Below are positions 26,558 to 36,444 of a stretch of 64,000 nt of DNA, one piece after another (position 1 is the first letter of the stretch; each line of letters starts with the position of its first letter). Source of the stretch: Bacilli bacterium (GTDB lineage: Bacteria; Bacillota_I; Bacilli_A; ML615J-28; CAG-698); contig JAGCUR010000018.1 of assembly GCA_017962745.1 (NCBI GenBank), positions 62,001 to 126,000 of the forward strand. The letters run 5' to 3'. Both the position numbers and the translations under genes were made by a program. Below the pieces are notes generated by a model, which ran no database searches, was not told the DNA's origin, and saw nothing but the letters and a program-made list of their open reading frames with translations.

Positions 26558-27562
26558 ATGGAACAAAATGAAGAATTACTAGTTCCAAAAAATACAGAGA
26601 AAAAGAAAAGAAGAAGAAAATACTGGGAAACGCAAAGACTAAATCTAAAAAGAAATAAAAGTATTTTATGGTTTATCGTACCTGCTGCTTTATTTACGAT
26701 AGTCTTTTCGTATATTCCAATGTTTGGTGTCTTGTTCGCATTCAAAGATCCTGCTTTTGATTCCGCAATGCGTAGAGGTGCTGATATCATTGGCGCATTA
26801 AAGTATTCTAATTGGACACTTGAAACCTTTAAATCAATATTTAATGATAGTTTTTGGCTATCACTTAAAAACAGTGTTCTAATTAACTTAATAAAGCTAG
26901 TATTTGTCTTTCCTTTGTCTATTCTAATAGCTATTCAGCTATCAGAAATGAAGAATCAAAAATTAAGTAAATTAATCTTAATTATTATTTGTATTCCAAA
27001 CTTCTTAAGCTGGACTGTAGTTATTAAAGCATGGACAAGCTTCTTTGATCCCGATATTGGTTTCTTAGGAAAACTATTAAGCAAAGCTACTAATGGGGAA
27101 ATCATTAGTTACTATGAAGCTTCCTTTAAACCATTATTCGTATTCTATTCCGCTTGGAAAGGTGCCGGCTGGGGATCAATTCTTTATTACGCGGCGATTA
27201 TGAGTATCGATAAATCATACTATGAATCAGCCACAATCGAAGGAGCTAATAAAATCCAAAAAGCATTCTACTTAACAATCCCAGCAATTGGGGGAACAAT
27301 TGCTTTAATGTTAGTTATGATGTTTAGTGGATTTACTGGTGTAGGTCTAGAACAATTAAAATTAATGTTAGACCCAACAAACTATATCGAGAGTCAACAA
27401 ACTCTAGACTACTATATTTATGAATTATCAATCGGCCAAGGAGCAGGTGTTTCATACGTTCAAGCTGCTGCTCTAGGTGTATTTAATGGTTTAGTAGGAC
27501 TATTGTTACTACTTGGTGGTAATGCCTTAACTACTAAGACATTAAAGCGAGGGTTATGGTAG
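26558..27562 (+). CDS. Sugar ABC transporter permease (LplB-like)
   Basis: This 334-residue inner membrane permease has a basic cytoplasmic N-terminus (KKKRRRKYWETQRLNLKRNK) and then six transmembrane helices. The EAA loop that contacts the ATPase reads YYESATIEGANKIQKAFYLTIPAI (positions about 222-245). It is the first of the permease pair for the upstream binding protein. No ATPase gene lies in this window near it, so the complex probably uses a shared MsmX-type ATPase encoded elsewhere, as in other Firmicutes. Confidence 0.93.
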   Translation: MEQNEELLVPKNTEKKKRRRKYWETQRLNLKRNKSILWFIVPAALFTIVFSYIPMFGVLFAFKDPAFDSAMRRGADIIGALKYSNWTLETFKSIFNDSFWLSLKNSVLINLIKLVFVFPLSILIAIQLSEMKNQKLSKLILIIICIPNFLSWTVVIKAWTSFFDPDIGFLGKLLSKATNGEIISYYEASFKPLFVFYSAWKGAGWGSILYYAAIMSIDKSYYESATIEGANKIQKAFYLTIPAIGGTIALMLVMMFSGFTGVGLEQLKLMLDPTNYIESQQTLDYYIYELSIGQGAGVSYVQAAALGVFNGLVGLLLLLGGNALTTKTLKRGLW

Positions 27563-27571
27563 GAGGTAGAC

Positions 27572-28504
27572 ATGAATAAAACAATTGATCAACCTAACAT
27601 AACTAAGAGAAGATTATTTAAGAAGAACCCAAATAAAATCAAAGAAACATTAAGTGACCGTATCATTCATGCAGTTAGCGTTTCATTACTTATTTTCTTT
27701 GTTATCTTAATTGTCTTTCCACTTCTTAATTATTTCTCACTAGCATTTAATAATTACGCATTTAACGATAAAATCATTTTATGGCCAGCAAAACTAGATT
27801 TAGCACCAATTAAATATGTATTTAGTGCAAACTCAAAAGATTTCTGGCGTTCATTCTTAAATTCAGTAATTATTACTTTAATCGTAACATTCGTATCTAA
27901 CTTAGTAGAAGCAATGGCAGCTTATCCGCTTTCTAAAAAGAATTGTCCTTTTAGATCAGGAATCTTAATGTTCTTCATCATTACCATGCTATTTTCTGCT
28001 GGTGTAGTACCAATTTATTTATTAATGAGATCATTTAATTTACTAAATACTATTTGGTCAATTATCTTAATCTCAATTAGTAATGTTACTAACTTATTAT
28101 TCTTTAAGACATTTTTTGAAAATGTACCATCGGAAATTCAAGAAGCAGCGATCATTGATGGAGCAAGCCCGTTACAGATGTTCTTTAGAATTATCGTGCC
28201 AATGGCCCTACCGGTATTTGGTAGCTGTTGCTTCTTCACAATTGTTGGTATGTGGAACGGATATGGGGCTGCGCTAATCTTCATTAACTCTGAAGCAACT
28301 GAGGCAATGCCACTAGCATATTATTTATACATTAGCCTAACTAATGGCCAAGCCGCTACAATGTATGATGATTTCTTAAGAAATTACTTACCAAATATCC
28401 AAGCGGCATCAATGTTAATATCAATCATTCCAATCTTAATCATTTATCCTTATGTAATTAAATATATTAAGAGTGGAGCCACTTTAGGATCTGTAAAAGG
28501 ATAG
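27572..28504 (+). CDS. Sugar ABC transporter permease (LplC-like)
   Basis: This 310-residue permease of the carbohydrate uptake family has six predicted membrane helices. Its EAA loop is EIQEAAIIDGASPLQMFFRIIVPMALP. The C-terminus LIIYPYVIKYIKSGATLGSVKG is typical for LplC-type subunits, whose last residues read GxxxGxVKG. It forms the heterodimeric pore with the preceding gene. The ribosome site GGAGGT is strong. Confidence 0.94.
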   Translation: MNKTIDQPNITKRRLFKKNPNKIKETLSDRIIHAVSVSLLIFFVILIVFPLLNYFSLAFNNYAFNDKIILWPAKLDLAPIKYVFSANSKDFWRSFLNSVIITLIVTFVSNLVEAMAAYPLSKKNCPFRSGILMFFIITMLFSAGVVPIYLLMRSFNLLNTIWSIILISISNVTNLLFFKTFFENVPSEIQEAAIIDGASPLQMFFRIIVPMALPVFGSCCFFTIVGMWNGYGAALIFINSEATEAMPLAYYLYISLTNGQAATMYDDFLRNYLPNIQAASMLISIIPILIIYPYVIKYIKSGATLGSVKG

Positions 28505-28517
28505 AAAGAGGTTTAAA

Positions 28518-30017
28518 GTGAAAATCTTATTAGTTCCTCTAGATGATAGACCATGTAATTTATACTTCCCAAAAATATTACCTTATAAAAAAGAAGAGGT
28601 GTTAATCACACCAAAGCATATTATGGGTAATAAAAAAAGAAGTGCCAAAATTAATGAATTAAAATTATGGATAAAAGAAAACATAATTGATTGTGATTAT
28701 TTAATTATTTCACTTGATACATTAATTTATGGTGGACTTATTCCATCTAGACTACATCATTCGTCCCTAGAGGAACTAATCTTTAATTTAGACTATATTA
28801 AAGAAATTAAAGAATTAAATCCGAAACTAAAGATCTATGGCTTTTTAACTATTATGCGTACTCCTAATTCTAACTTTAATGGGGAAGAGCCAACCTATTA
28901 TGCTAAATACGGCAAGATGATTTTTAGAATCGGTCAATTATTAAACAAACAAAAAATAAATATTATAACTGAAGCTGAAAACAAAGAATTAATTACTTTA
29001 AAGAAGAAAGTTCCTTCAAAAGTAATTAATGATTATATAGATCGTAGAATTATAAATATGAAAGTGCTTCGCCATGCATATGATATGTATGTAGATGGGG
29101 TATTTGATTATTTTTATATTCCTCAAGATGATTCTTCCCCATTTGGCTTTACAAGAATCGACCAAATGGAGATTAAAGAATACATGAAAGATAAAGATGT
29201 TTTATTATTCCCTGGTGCTGATGAAGTGGGAATGGTAATGATTGCTAGGGCAATCAATGATTATTATCAAATAAGCCCTAAAATATATGTTCATTATGCA
29301 TCTAGCATGGGAGCATACGTTATTCCTTGCTTTGAAGATCGCATGATTGATTTAACTATTAATTCCCAGATTACTTCAATTGGTGGAATTAGGGTTGAAT
29401 CAGTAACGGGTGCTGATATCGTGCTAATGGTTAATATCGGAAGCGCGATGATATACTTCCCAACAGCAGAAGAGAGGATTATTCCATACGATATCAACCG
29501 TAACTTAAGTGAATTTATTAGTTTTCTAAAGTATGCGAAGAGTTTAGAAAAAATAGTTGGGCTAGCTGATGTAGCTGATCCCGTATTTTCGGATTTAGAA
29601 TTAGTAAATTTACTAAATAATCATCATTTACTTTTAGAAATTGATGGTTATGCTGGCTGGAATACCGCTAGTAATACCGTAGGTACAGTATTAGCTGAAA
29701 CTTCAATTTTAAATATTACGAAAAATAAAAAAGCAAATAAGAAGTTTTTAATCCATAGATACTATGATGATGTAGGCTATTGCAGTCATGCAAGAGGCTG
29801 GACGGATGTCAATGCGGCTTTAGCTAGAGGATATAGTGAAGGTAAGCTTGATGGTAAAAACGGGACTTGTGTAGCTATGGCAAGAGGTGAACTTATGGAT
29901 TACATGGAAAAGATGTATCCGGATGTTAGCAAGTACGTAAAAGATATCAAAGTATCAAGTCCTTGGAACCGTACTTTTGAAATGCAATTTAATATCAAAT
30001 ATAAAAATATAAAATAG
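28518..30017 (+). CDS. DUF4127 family protein (copy 1)
   Basis: This 499-residue cytoplasmic protein starts at GTG with AGAGG upstream. It belongs to DUF4127, whose hallmark is the N-terminal VPLDDRPCN. Both copies in this locus share further blocks: SLDTLIYGGLIPSRLHH, a MR-P..EEP-YY block, PQDDSSPFGFTRIDQM, PGADEVGMVMIARAI, FEDRM, TSIGGIRVESVTGADIV, and WNTASNTVGT. The many invariant Asp and Glu residues suggest a metal- or sugar-handling enzyme, but the activity is unknown to me. It sits between permease and GH31 genes, and the position of both copies next to glycosidases points to a role in processing imported sugar (inference). Confidence 0.88.
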   Translation: MKILLVPLDDRPCNLYFPKILPYKKEEVLITPKHIMGNKKRSAKINELKLWIKENIIDCDYLIISLDTLIYGGLIPSRLHHSSLEELIFNLDYIKEIKELNPKLKIYGFLTIMRTPNSNFNGEEPTYYAKYGKMIFRIGQLLNKQKINIITEAENKELITLKKKVPSKVINDYIDRRIINMKVLRHAYDMYVDGVFDYFYIPQDDSSPFGFTRIDQMEIKEYMKDKDVLLFPGADEVGMVMIARAINDYYQISPKIYVHYASSMGAYVIPCFEDRMIDLTINSQITSIGGIRVESVTGADIVLMVNIGSAMIYFPTAEERIIPYDINRNLSEFISFLKYAKSLEKIVGLADVADPVFSDLELVNLLNNHHLLLEIDGYAGWNTASNTVGTVLAETSILNITKNKKANKKFLIHRYYDDVGYCSHARGWTDVNAALARGYSEGKLDGKNGTCVAMARGELMDYMEKMYPDVSKYVKDIKVSSPWNRTFEMQFNIKYKNIK

Positions 30018-30025
30018 GTATAGTT

Positions 30026-31999
30026 ATGTATAAATTATTAGATGAAATCAAAGTTAATAATGGTAAATGTAGCCTAAGGATCAAAAAAACATATGATGCT
30101 GTTTATGGTTTAGGAGAAAAGTTTGATTCGGTTAACCAAAAAGGATTGTATGTAAGAAGCGTTGTTAGGGAAAAATGCTTTGCCCAAGGCGAATACACAT
30201 ATTGCCCAATCCCATTTTTTGTTACACCAAATGGCTTTGGCGTGTATGTAGATAGTTATGTGGAAGTGGACTTTGATTTTAGAAATGATAATTATATCGA
30301 TATTTCATTTGGCCTAGATTCATTTGGTAATATTGCTAAAGTATATTATTTTGAAGGCACAATGAAAGAAATAATTACAAGCTACCGTGAAATTGCAGGC
30401 ATGCCAAGATTATTCCCTAAATGGGTACTTGGTGCTTGGATGAGCTCTAATAGATGGCATAATGATGGTGAAGTTAGAGAACAACTATTAGAAAATAAGC
30501 AAAATGGATTTAGTCATAATGTTTTAGTAATCGAACCTTGGAGTGATCTTACTACCCATTATGTAGTAAATGGTTGTAAAGTAAACTTAAAAGGTAATGG
30601 GGACTATGCCAAATTAGAAGATTTAGATTTTAAAAATAATGATATTTGGCCAGATTTTCCATCTTTAGTAGATGACATTCATAAAGATAACATCAAATTA
30701 TTATTGTGGGTTGTTCCAATTTATGCTCAAGATGAAAATCTAGAAACTCATTGCAACATATCTTCATCTCTAAAAGAAAATGAATATGTAAAGAATAAAA
30801 AATATGTAGTGATGAAGCAAGATGGGACTGAATATATCATCCCACGCGTATGGTGTATCGGTAGTATGATTCCTGATTTTACTAATAGAGAAGCTACTAA
30901 ATACTGGTTTGACCGCTTTGACTATTTAAAGAAAATTGGCATTGATGGTTTTAAAACTGACGGTGGTGAATTCGTTCACGAAACTGATACCGTCTTTTCT
31001 AACGGCTTAACGGGAATTGAAGGTATTAATGCTTATCCAGAGATGTATGAGGCTGCCTTCAGTAATTTCATCGGTGATAAAGGTATTATTTATTCAAGGG
31101 CTGGTGGCGTTAAAACACCACTTAATTCAATCCTTTGGGCTGGTGACCAAGAATCAACTTGGGATGAATTTAGAGCGATGGTAAAAGCAGGCTTATCTAG
31201 TGGAATGTCAGGAATTAGCGCTTGGGGCTATGATATAGCTGGCTTTAGTGGCTACTTACCTACAAGAAGCCTATATTTAAGAAGTGTCCAGTTTGCTAGC
31301 TTTATTCCAATTATGCAGTGGCATTCAGATCCAGTTAGCAATAATCGATGCGATTTTTCTGGTGCATGGAAATGTAACGACCGCAGCCCTTGGAATATGG
31401 CCCGCTACTTAAAAGATGATAAATTAATCGACTTACTGCGTAAGAAATTCGATATGCATTATAACTTATTACCTTATCAATATATGCTAATGGTTGAATC
31501 AAGTGAAACAGGCATTCCCGCAATGCGCCATTTAGCATTAGAATTTGAGGATGATAAGAATACTTATAATATCGAAAATGAATTTATGCTAGGCGAAAGC
31601 TTACTAGTATGTCCAGTTTTAGATGATTATATTGATGAAGCTGAAATCTATTTACCAAAAGGTAATTGGTATAACATTTATACTAATGAATTATTAAAAG
31701 GTGGTAAACACAAGGTTAGCCTAAGCGATGAATTAATTCCAGTTTACATGAAGGATAACTCATGTATTCCACTTAACTTAAAAGGTGGCGTTATTGAATC
31801 GAGTGTTGGCAATGCGATGGATTCATACCAAGAACTAACATTTTTAGTAAGTGGAAAAGGTAGTTTTAAATTCAGTGATGATTTAGGTAACGAAATCGAT
31901 CTTACTTGGGATAAAGATAGTTATCAAGAATTAGCAAACAAACAAGGCATTAAATATAATGTTCTTCATATCGAGAAAGATAAGATTTACCGAGGTTAA
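30026..31999 (+). CDS. GH31 family glycoside hydrolase (type 1)
   Basis: This is a 657-residue retaining alpha-glycosidase without signal peptide, hence cytoplasmic. A beta-sandwich N-terminus (YGLGEKFDSVNQKG) precedes the barrel. The GH31 nucleophile is D312 in GIDGFKTDGGEF, and the likely acid/base is D374 in WAGDQESTWDEF, followed by the family block SGISAWGYDIAGFSG. The TDGGE nucleophile context differs from the WNDMNEP context of the second GH31 in this locus, so the two should cut different bonds. TDxGE-type members include alpha-xylosidases and other non-glucosidase activities. The exact sugar is not predictable by eye. Confidence 0.9.
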   Translation: MYKLLDEIKVNNGKCSLRIKKTYDAVYGLGEKFDSVNQKGLYVRSVVREKCFAQGEYTYCPIPFFVTPNGFGVYVDSYVEVDFDFRNDNYIDISFGLDSFGNIAKVYYFEGTMKEIITSYREIAGMPRLFPKWVLGAWMSSNRWHNDGEVREQLLENKQNGFSHNVLVIEPWSDLTTHYVVNGCKVNLKGNGDYAKLEDLDFKNNDIWPDFPSLVDDIHKDNIKLLLWVVPIYAQDENLETHCNISSSLKENEYVKNKKYVVMKQDGTEYIIPRVWCIGSMIPDFTNREATKYWFDRFDYLKKIGIDGFKTDGGEFVHETDTVFSNGLTGIEGINAYPEMYEAAFSNFIGDKGIIYSRAGGVKTPLNSILWAGDQESTWDEFRAMVKAGLSSGMSGISAWGYDIAGFSGYLPTRSLYLRSVQFASFIPIMQWHSDPVSNNRCDFSGAWKCNDRSPWNMARYLKDDKLIDLLRKKFDMHYNLLPYQYMLMVESSETGIPAMRHLALEFEDDKNTYNIENEFMLGESLLVCPVLDDYIDEAEIYLPKGNWYNIYTNELLKGGKHKVSLSDELIPVYMKDNSCIPLNLKGGVIESSVGNAMDSYQELTFLVSGKGSFKFSDDLGNEIDLTWDKDSYQELANKQGIKYNVLHIEKDKIYRG

Positions 32000-32004
32000 A
32001 ATAG

Positions 32005-32598
32005 ATGAAAAGAAGATTTATTTTAATTTTAATCTTATTACTAGTTAGTGTATTTTCTTTTTCTTGCAAAGGAAAAGAAGATTTAAATGTTGCTAGCATT
32101 GAAGAAGCATCATTAGAACTAGAACTTGGTAGAACTTATACAGTTTCTGTTAATACAGAAATGATGGAAAGCTTATCATTTGTGCTAAGTGATGAAGACA
32201 TTGCTAGTTATGAAATAGAAAACAATAATTTACTAGTAAAAGCAAATAAAATTGGTAGTGCCAAACTAGATGTTATTTATAAAGAACAAGTAATTGATAG
32301 CGTAGATTTAGAAGTTATTGAAGAAGTTATATATTTACCAATTCCAACGGGAATGATTTTACTTAAAGGTGTTGATAAAGAAGCATCAGTTAAGATTATC
32401 TTGACTAAAGAAGGTTTAGATAATGAAGAAGTGAAATGGAGCTTAGATACTGAAGGTATCGTAGAAGTGCAAACCCAAGGTAAAATTGCTCATTTTCATT
32501 CTTTATCAAGAGGTAAAGTAGAAGTAACAGTAAGTGTTGGTAATTATACTAATTCATTTATAGTTTATGTGACTAATATTAGAGGAGATATCGACTGA
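32005..32598 (+). CDS. Small lipoprotein with Ig-like (BIG2-type) folds
   Basis: This 197-residue lipoprotein (lipobox FSFSC, Cys 21) contains two beta-rich units. The second, LPTGMILLKGVDKEASVKIILTKEG with VEVQTQGKIAHFHSLSRGKVEVTVSVG, has the pattern of bacterial Ig-like group 2 domains (EVKWSLDTEGIVEV, then G-K-A-VTV). No catalytic motif is seen. Its stop overlaps the start of the GDPD gene (TGATG), so it probably works with that enzyme, for example as a surface anchor or substrate-binding module (inference). Confidence 0.72.
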   Translation: MKRRFILILILLLVSVFSFSCKGKEDLNVASIEEASLELELGRTYTVSVNTEMMESLSFVLSDEDIASYEIENNNLLVKANKIGSAKLDVIYKEQVIDSVDLEVIEEVIYLPIPTGMILLKGVDKEASVKIILTKEGLDNEEVKWSLDTEGIVEVQTQGKIAHFHSLSRGKVEVTVSVGNYTNSFIVYVTNIRGDID

Positions 32599-34373
32599 TG
32601 AAAAAGATTAGATTAGCTTCTTTATTATTAGTATTTGGTGTTTTAGTACTATGTTTATTAAGTATTAAAACAAAAGCAGCAAGTGTTTATTCTAATTATT
32701 TAAATGCTAAGAAATTAAATAGTGGCCTAGTTTATGAGCCTACTTTAATCTTAGAATTAAATGATTTAGATGAATTGAATGATGATGCAAATAAATGCAT
32801 AACTTCAGTCATTTTAAACTTAGATAATAACTTAAATGTTATTCTAGGTAGTGAGACTTACCAATTTAATACATTCTTTGATGATTATCTAAAAGGTAAA
32901 TACATTCCAATTGTTAGATTAAATAATAAGAATGTAGATGGGTTTATTAATTATTATAAAAATGTTTATACAATTTATGATTTGATGATTATATCAGATG
33001 ACCTTGATGTAATTGGTAAAGTTTATAATGATGATGCTACTTATATTTTAAATAGTGTTTATGATATGACAAGTATCGATTTACCAGCTAGCAGGTTTGC
33101 TAACTGGGAATATGTATCAGGATGTAATAGAGTTGGCTGTAATATCTTAATGGCTAATGCTACTGATTCTAATTTAGAAGTGTTTACCGAATACGTACAA
33201 GCGATGAGCAAAGTATGTTGGGCAAAAGGGGATAGCTTACTAGATAATGTTAATACATTAGCATCAGGCTGCTATGGGGCAGTTGGAAGTAGTACTGCGA
33301 ACTTAAAAGAAGCCATTAGTTATTTTGAAAGAAGCGGCTGGAACCATGCTCAATATGTAGCAGCGCATAGAGGAATTACTAAATATTGTAATGAAAATAG
33401 CTTAACCGGGTGCCTTGCAGCTTATTCAGAAGGGGCTACCCATATTGAAGTCGATTTACAAGTATTAGCTGATAACAATATTGTGTTATGTCATAATTCG
33501 CAAACTAATTTTAATTCGGATAAGAATGGTTGGTATTTTGTTAATGTAACCTTAGATAATTTACGTAAAGCTAAATTAAATGATTACAATATCAATTATT
33601 CGGAAACTTATACTACTTTAGAAGAATTAGTTAATAACATGATTAAGACTGATGTTATTATGATTATCGAATTAAAGTTTGATAATGGTAGTATTGAAGC
33701 AGTTGATAACTTAGCATGTATTGAAAACTTTAAGCGTATTATGGATTCAATTCCAGGTGCATATGGACACTTTTATGCGATTACATTCTTTGCACCACTA
33801 GCCGAAAAGATGAAGCAGTTGATGCCAGAAGTTCCACTAGGCTACATTGGTGGTGCTCGTAGTGGAAAAGAAACTACGCTTAACCAGACAGCTTGGGGAG
33901 CAGGTGGGGGCCACAAAGAAATGTATGATTATGCTAATAAGATTAAATTCTTAAGGCATTATAATATCGGCTTAGATGAAAGTTATACTTACACTAATAC
34001 AAGTGGAGAATATTACTCAAATCTAACAGCTGGCTTTTATTTAGCAAGAGGATATGTACAAAATACTTGGACATATGAAGATACGCTTCATTTCAGGATG
34101 CAATCTTCCATCGCTACAAGCAATGCCGCTGAAGAGTGCGCATATTTAATTAAGAAAATTGATAATGCTAAAATGGAGTTAACAAAAGCAGAACTAGCTA
34201 GCGGCAAAGTAAATGTTAAGACTTATTCATATAATGGCTGGGAAAGCGTTAAAGAGTGCGATATTATCATCTTAGAGCAAGATGAGAAATGCGCTAAAGT
34301 ATTACTATATTACTATGAAGAAGAAGGCCAATACGGCTTATATAGTAATATCGTGAATGTGGATATAAAGTAA
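32598..34373 (+). CDS. Secreted glycerophosphodiester phosphodiesterase-family protein
   Basis: This 591-residue protein has a Sec signal peptide (cleavage probably after KTKA, near residue 29) and no lipobox. Residues about 30-240 form an N-terminal domain of unknown type. From about residue 250 there is a GDPD barrel: VAAHRGITKYCNENSLTG supplies the HR and EN pair, then IEVDLQVLADNNIVLCHN gives the E-D metal ligands and a His, and VIMIIELKF the later Glu. Family members hydrolyse glycerophosphodiesters, including glycerol-phosphate teichoic acids (GlpQ). It is exported, so it should act on a polymer outside the cell. The Asp after the last His (HD in most members) is Asn here. Confidence 0.85.
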   Translation: MKKIRLASLLLVFGVLVLCLLSIKTKAASVYSNYLNAKKLNSGLVYEPTLILELNDLDELNDDANKCITSVILNLDNNLNVILGSETYQFNTFFDDYLKGKYIPIVRLNNKNVDGFINYYKNVYTIYDLMIISDDLDVIGKVYNDDATYILNSVYDMTSIDLPASRFANWEYVSGCNRVGCNILMANATDSNLEVFTEYVQAMSKVCWAKGDSLLDNVNTLASGCYGAVGSSTANLKEAISYFERSGWNHAQYVAAHRGITKYCNENSLTGCLAAYSEGATHIEVDLQVLADNNIVLCHNSQTNFNSDKNGWYFVNVTLDNLRKAKLNDYNINYSETYTTLEELVNNMIKTDVIMIIELKFDNGSIEAVDNLACIENFKRIMDSIPGAYGHFYAITFFAPLAEKMKQLMPEVPLGYIGGARSGKETTLNQTAWGAGGGHKEMYDYANKIKFLRHYNIGLDESYTYTNTSGEYYSNLTAGFYLARGYVQNTWTYEDTLHFRMQSSIATSNAAEECAYLIKKIDNAKMELTKAELASGKVNVKTYSYNGWESVKECDIIILEQDEKCAKVLLYYYEEEGQYGLYSNIVNVDIK

Positions 34374-34385
34374 GAGGAGAATAAA

Positions 34386-36401
34386 ATGAAATTTAGAGGA
34401 TTTTTATTATTTTTAATGATTTTCATTTTGGGTTTAGGTTTAGTTGCCTGCGGTAATGAAAACGAAGGTGGCGGAACTGATCCAATTGTAGACCCTGATG
34501 ATGGGGGCGGAAATAGCGGTGAAGGAGGAGAAACTGTGGGGAAAATTGAATTAGATGATGCGAAAACACTAAGTTATGTATTTGAAAGTGTCTACACTAA
34601 TGGAGAAGTAAAAGATAGCGCTAATGGCTTTAGTACAGTAGATGATGTAAAGATGGCTAAAGTATTTAGAAATGGTAGCTATGTAGATGAATTCTCAAGC
34701 TTTTCTAGTCGTCATGACATTAAGATGGAAATATATAACGATTCTAAGATGCGTTTTGTTAACTTAGCAAATGGTTATGCTTTAACTATCCCATCTAAAA
34801 ATGTAACAGTCGACTATAATATCGCTAAATACCGTGTACAAATGGCATTTGATGATTCAATTTTATCTTTATCATTTGAATCAAGTAATCCATACACATC
34901 ACTTTCTACGCCATGGTACACTTATGGATCTGAATGGTTGATGGAACATTTAATGAATGAATCATTCATCACTAATAATGGTCTAGAACGTACTATTCCA
35001 ATGGGCTACAAGTTCTCTGCTAGTAATCCATATGGTGATTTAGAGTTTAAAGATGGCTATGATTGTTATTTCTTTGGTATTAAGATTAAAGATCCTAATA
35101 ACCAAATTGAAAGACCATATTATAATATCGCTGTTGTAAGACAAAAGAACGATCCAAAGAACTTTATCTTACTAGTTATGAAATCAAAGACTGAAAAGAG
35201 CCAAGTAATGTATGATTTAGTTACTAGTTATTCACGTATTACTTCTAAAGGTACAGCACGTAACTATTTTTATAGTGAAAAAGCAACTCCTAACCCTAAA
35301 TGGGATAGTGAAACTAGTGCTTTCTTTAATAAGCTATTAACTACTGAATATGTTAACTGGGGTGTATTTACATATTCACTTCCAGGTGATGAAAATGGAT
35401 TACATCCAGGCCAAACTAATTATGATAACGTATTAAGAAACTCAAAGTACGTTCAAAACTTAATTGAAACAGCTTGGAACCATAAATATGAAATCTTCCC
35501 AACATATACCCATCTTCGCGATGCCTTCCCGGTAGAGATGGCAGGCGAACTTGCTGGTGGCAATGGCTTCGATGATAAACCAGTTTTACAATTTACATTC
35601 CAATATACAACTAACAATAACTTAGTTGGTCAAGAATTAACACCTATGTTTGATATCATGCGTGGAAATTATGATGAAAAGTTCAGAGCTTTAGCCCGCG
35701 GTATTAAAGAATATGGTAAACCAGTCTTATTCCGTCTTAATAACGAAATGAATACTGACTGGACAAGTTACTGCGGAATGATGACTCTACTTGACCCAGA
35801 TATCTTCACAATGACATGGAGGAGACTATATGACATTTGTGTAGAAGAAGGCTGCACTAATATGATTTGGATTTGGAATCCAATTTCTAAGAGTTGTCCA
35901 TATTCTAGCTGGGGTGAAGACTTATGTTACTTCCCAGGATTTGATTATGTTCAATTACTAGGTGGAACAAGTTATGAATTTAATAACTATTCAGCTCAAA
36001 CTGCTGCAGCAGAAATCAAGTCATTTAGAACTTTATATCAAGAATTATTCACTAAGAACTGCAAGTCATTCTCAACAGAATGGAAACTAATCATTTCAGA
36101 ATTCGCTTGCGGAAGCGGTGGAGCATATAGCGGTGTAGAAGGTAGAAATGCGAAAGTTCAAGCTCAATGGGTTACAGAAATGTTTGAAGAGATGAATGCT
36201 GCTACCCCTGCTGATTACATTAAACAAATCAGAGGCGCTGTATGGTTCAATGCTAATGACTATGTAGGTAATGTAATCTCTAACCGTTTACAACTTGTTG
36301 CTCGTCCATCAAGTAGTGAAAAGTATGATGACTTAGCTGATACGATGGCTGCATTCCAAAAAGGATTTGCAGACCAAGATGCAAGAATTGGTAAAAAATA
36401 A
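34386..36401 (+). CDS. GH26-like glycosidase lipoprotein
   Basis: This 671-residue lipoprotein (lipobox LVAC, Cys 22) has an acidic, Gly-rich linker up to about residue 55. A beta-sandwich region follows to about residue 300. The C-terminal barrel (about 310-650) resembles GH26: FRLNNEMNTDW contains the likely acid/base Glu 454, and LIISEFACGSGG contains the likely nucleophile Glu 572. NMIWIWNPIS matches the family's W-W-P block. GH26 enzymes mostly cut beta-mannan or related beta-1,3-xylan. Surface location fits initial attack on a polymer. The family call is moderately secure; substrate is not. Confidence 0.78.
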   Translation: MKFRGFLLFLMIFILGLGLVACGNENEGGGTDPIVDPDDGGGNSGEGGETVGKIELDDAKTLSYVFESVYTNGEVKDSANGFSTVDDVKMAKVFRNGSYVDEFSSFSSRHDIKMEIYNDSKMRFVNLANGYALTIPSKNVTVDYNIAKYRVQMAFDDSILSLSFESSNPYTSLSTPWYTYGSEWLMEHLMNESFITNNGLERTIPMGYKFSASNPYGDLEFKDGYDCYFFGIKIKDPNNQIERPYYNIAVVRQKNDPKNFILLVMKSKTEKSQVMYDLVTSYSRITSKGTARNYFYSEKATPNPKWDSETSAFFNKLLTTEYVNWGVFTYSLPGDENGLHPGQTNYDNVLRNSKYVQNLIETAWNHKYEIFPTYTHLRDAFPVEMAGELAGGNGFDDKPVLQFTFQYTTNNNLVGQELTPMFDIMRGNYDEKFRALARGIKEYGKPVLFRLNNEMNTDWTSYCGMMTLLDPDIFTMTWRRLYDICVEEGCTNMIWIWNPISKSCPYSSWGEDLCYFPGFDYVQLLGGTSYEFNNYSAQTAAAEIKSFRTLYQELFTKNCKSFSTEWKLIISEFACGSGGAYSGVEGRNAKVQAQWVTEMFEEMNAATPADYIKQIRGAVWFNANDYVGNVISNRLQLVARPSSSEKYDDLADTMAAFQKGFADQDARIGKK

Positions 36402-36407
36402 AAAATA

Positions 36408-36433
36408 ATAGCGCTTATTTATAAGCGCTATTT
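36408..36433 (+). terminator. Intercistronic hairpin, weak terminator
   Basis: A perfect 11-bp stem (ATAGCGCTTAT / ATAAGCGCTAT) with a 2-base loop is followed by only TTT. It lies in the gap between the GH26-like gene and the AGE gene and may act in RNA processing or partial termination. Confidence 0.6.
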
Positions 36434-36444
36434 GTGGGAATAAT

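Noticed and set aside
36408-36433. A full terminator splitting the glycan locus at 36.4 kb
   Set aside because: Only three T follow the stem, so strong termination is unlikely; it is kept as a weak intercistronic hairpin.
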